Assembly (NCBI GenBank): GCA_026770615.1
Contig: MU631484.1
Coordinates: forward strand, 139,119-150,974
DNA: 11,856 nucleotides
Origin: Pavlovales sp. CCMP2436
Taxonomy: Eukaryota > Haptophyta > Pavlovophyceae > Pavlovales
Direction: 5' to 3'
Shown here: piece after piece, positions 11,826 through 11,856 of the stretch
Position numbering within the stretch: the stretch's first letter is position 1
How the letters are laid out: every line of letters starts with the position of its first letter
Translations under genes and position numbers: made by a program
Notes under the pieces: generated by a model
Told to the model about the DNA's origin: nothing
What the model saw: the letters and a program-made list of their open reading frames with translations, nothing else
Database searches by the model: none

Positions 11826-11856
11826 GTGTGTGTGGGGGGGGAAGGGGGGGGGGGGG
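11826..11856 (+). repeat. (GT)n then G-run after the exon F donor
   Basis: The intron after exon F opens with a short GT repeat and a long run of G with two A's, cut by the window end. The same order is seen after the donor of exon A. Confidence 0.9.

Overview
This is eukaryotic nuclear DNA, most likely from a GC-rich unicellular alga or related protist (inference; no species marker was seen). The signs are GC-rich coding blocks with mostly G or C in third codon positions, GT-AG introns with pyrimidine tracts, AT-rich or microsatellite-rich non-coding DNA, and no bacterial operon structure.

The right half (about 5.3 kb to the end, + strand) carries most of a PPP-family Ser/Thr phosphatase. 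It reads best as the PPKL/BSU1-like (Kelch-phosphatase) branch. Six exons can be joined with matching phases: (5297 or 5354)-5696, 7163-7296, 8426-8521, 8755-8849, 9142-9268 and 11675-11809. They encode, in order, the Ser-rich linker, the linker segment with a Trp-Ser-Pro-Pro core, VFGDIHGQ, the LMRLF segment, [11 protein letters not shown] and FLLRGNHE. The rest of the catalytic domain lies beyond the window. No Kelch repeats were seen upstream.

The most striking feature is in its introns. Four of the five complete introns, and most strikingly the last, contain extra copies of the neighbouring exon edge with its splice site. Many copies differ mainly at synonymous positions. In the last intron the start of the next exon is duplicated, re-duplicated, and then amplified as about ten apparently identical 209-bp units (9628-11743). 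Each unit carries two complete 3' splice sites, two short coding starts that run into stops, and an AATAAA. About twenty decoy 3' splice sites therefore stand between the GDYVDRG and GNHE exons.

The left part (about 0.9-3.0 kb, - strand) holds a second multi-exon gene with good codon bias whose family I do not recognise. Four exons join in phase (3007-2902, 2831-2530, 2387-1870, 1730-about 1418), followed by a 54-bp repeat array and a further exon near 1178-957. It also has repeated copies of an exon start (RAPAGSELRLDW) in front of the presumed real exon, and an in-frame TAG that coincides with a possible 18-nt GT...AG mini-intron. Positions 1-770 are GC-rich and coding-like on both strands and unresolved.

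The 3.0-5.3 kb spacer has no convincing gene. It holds two short dispersed repeat families that recur at 7.6-7.9 kb, a fold-back repeat, and a recurring TAGATATTYAC motif. Large introns are filled with minisatellites and microsatellites: (GT)n with G-runs, a CCTTT array, and 30-bp, 13-bp and 41-bp repeats.
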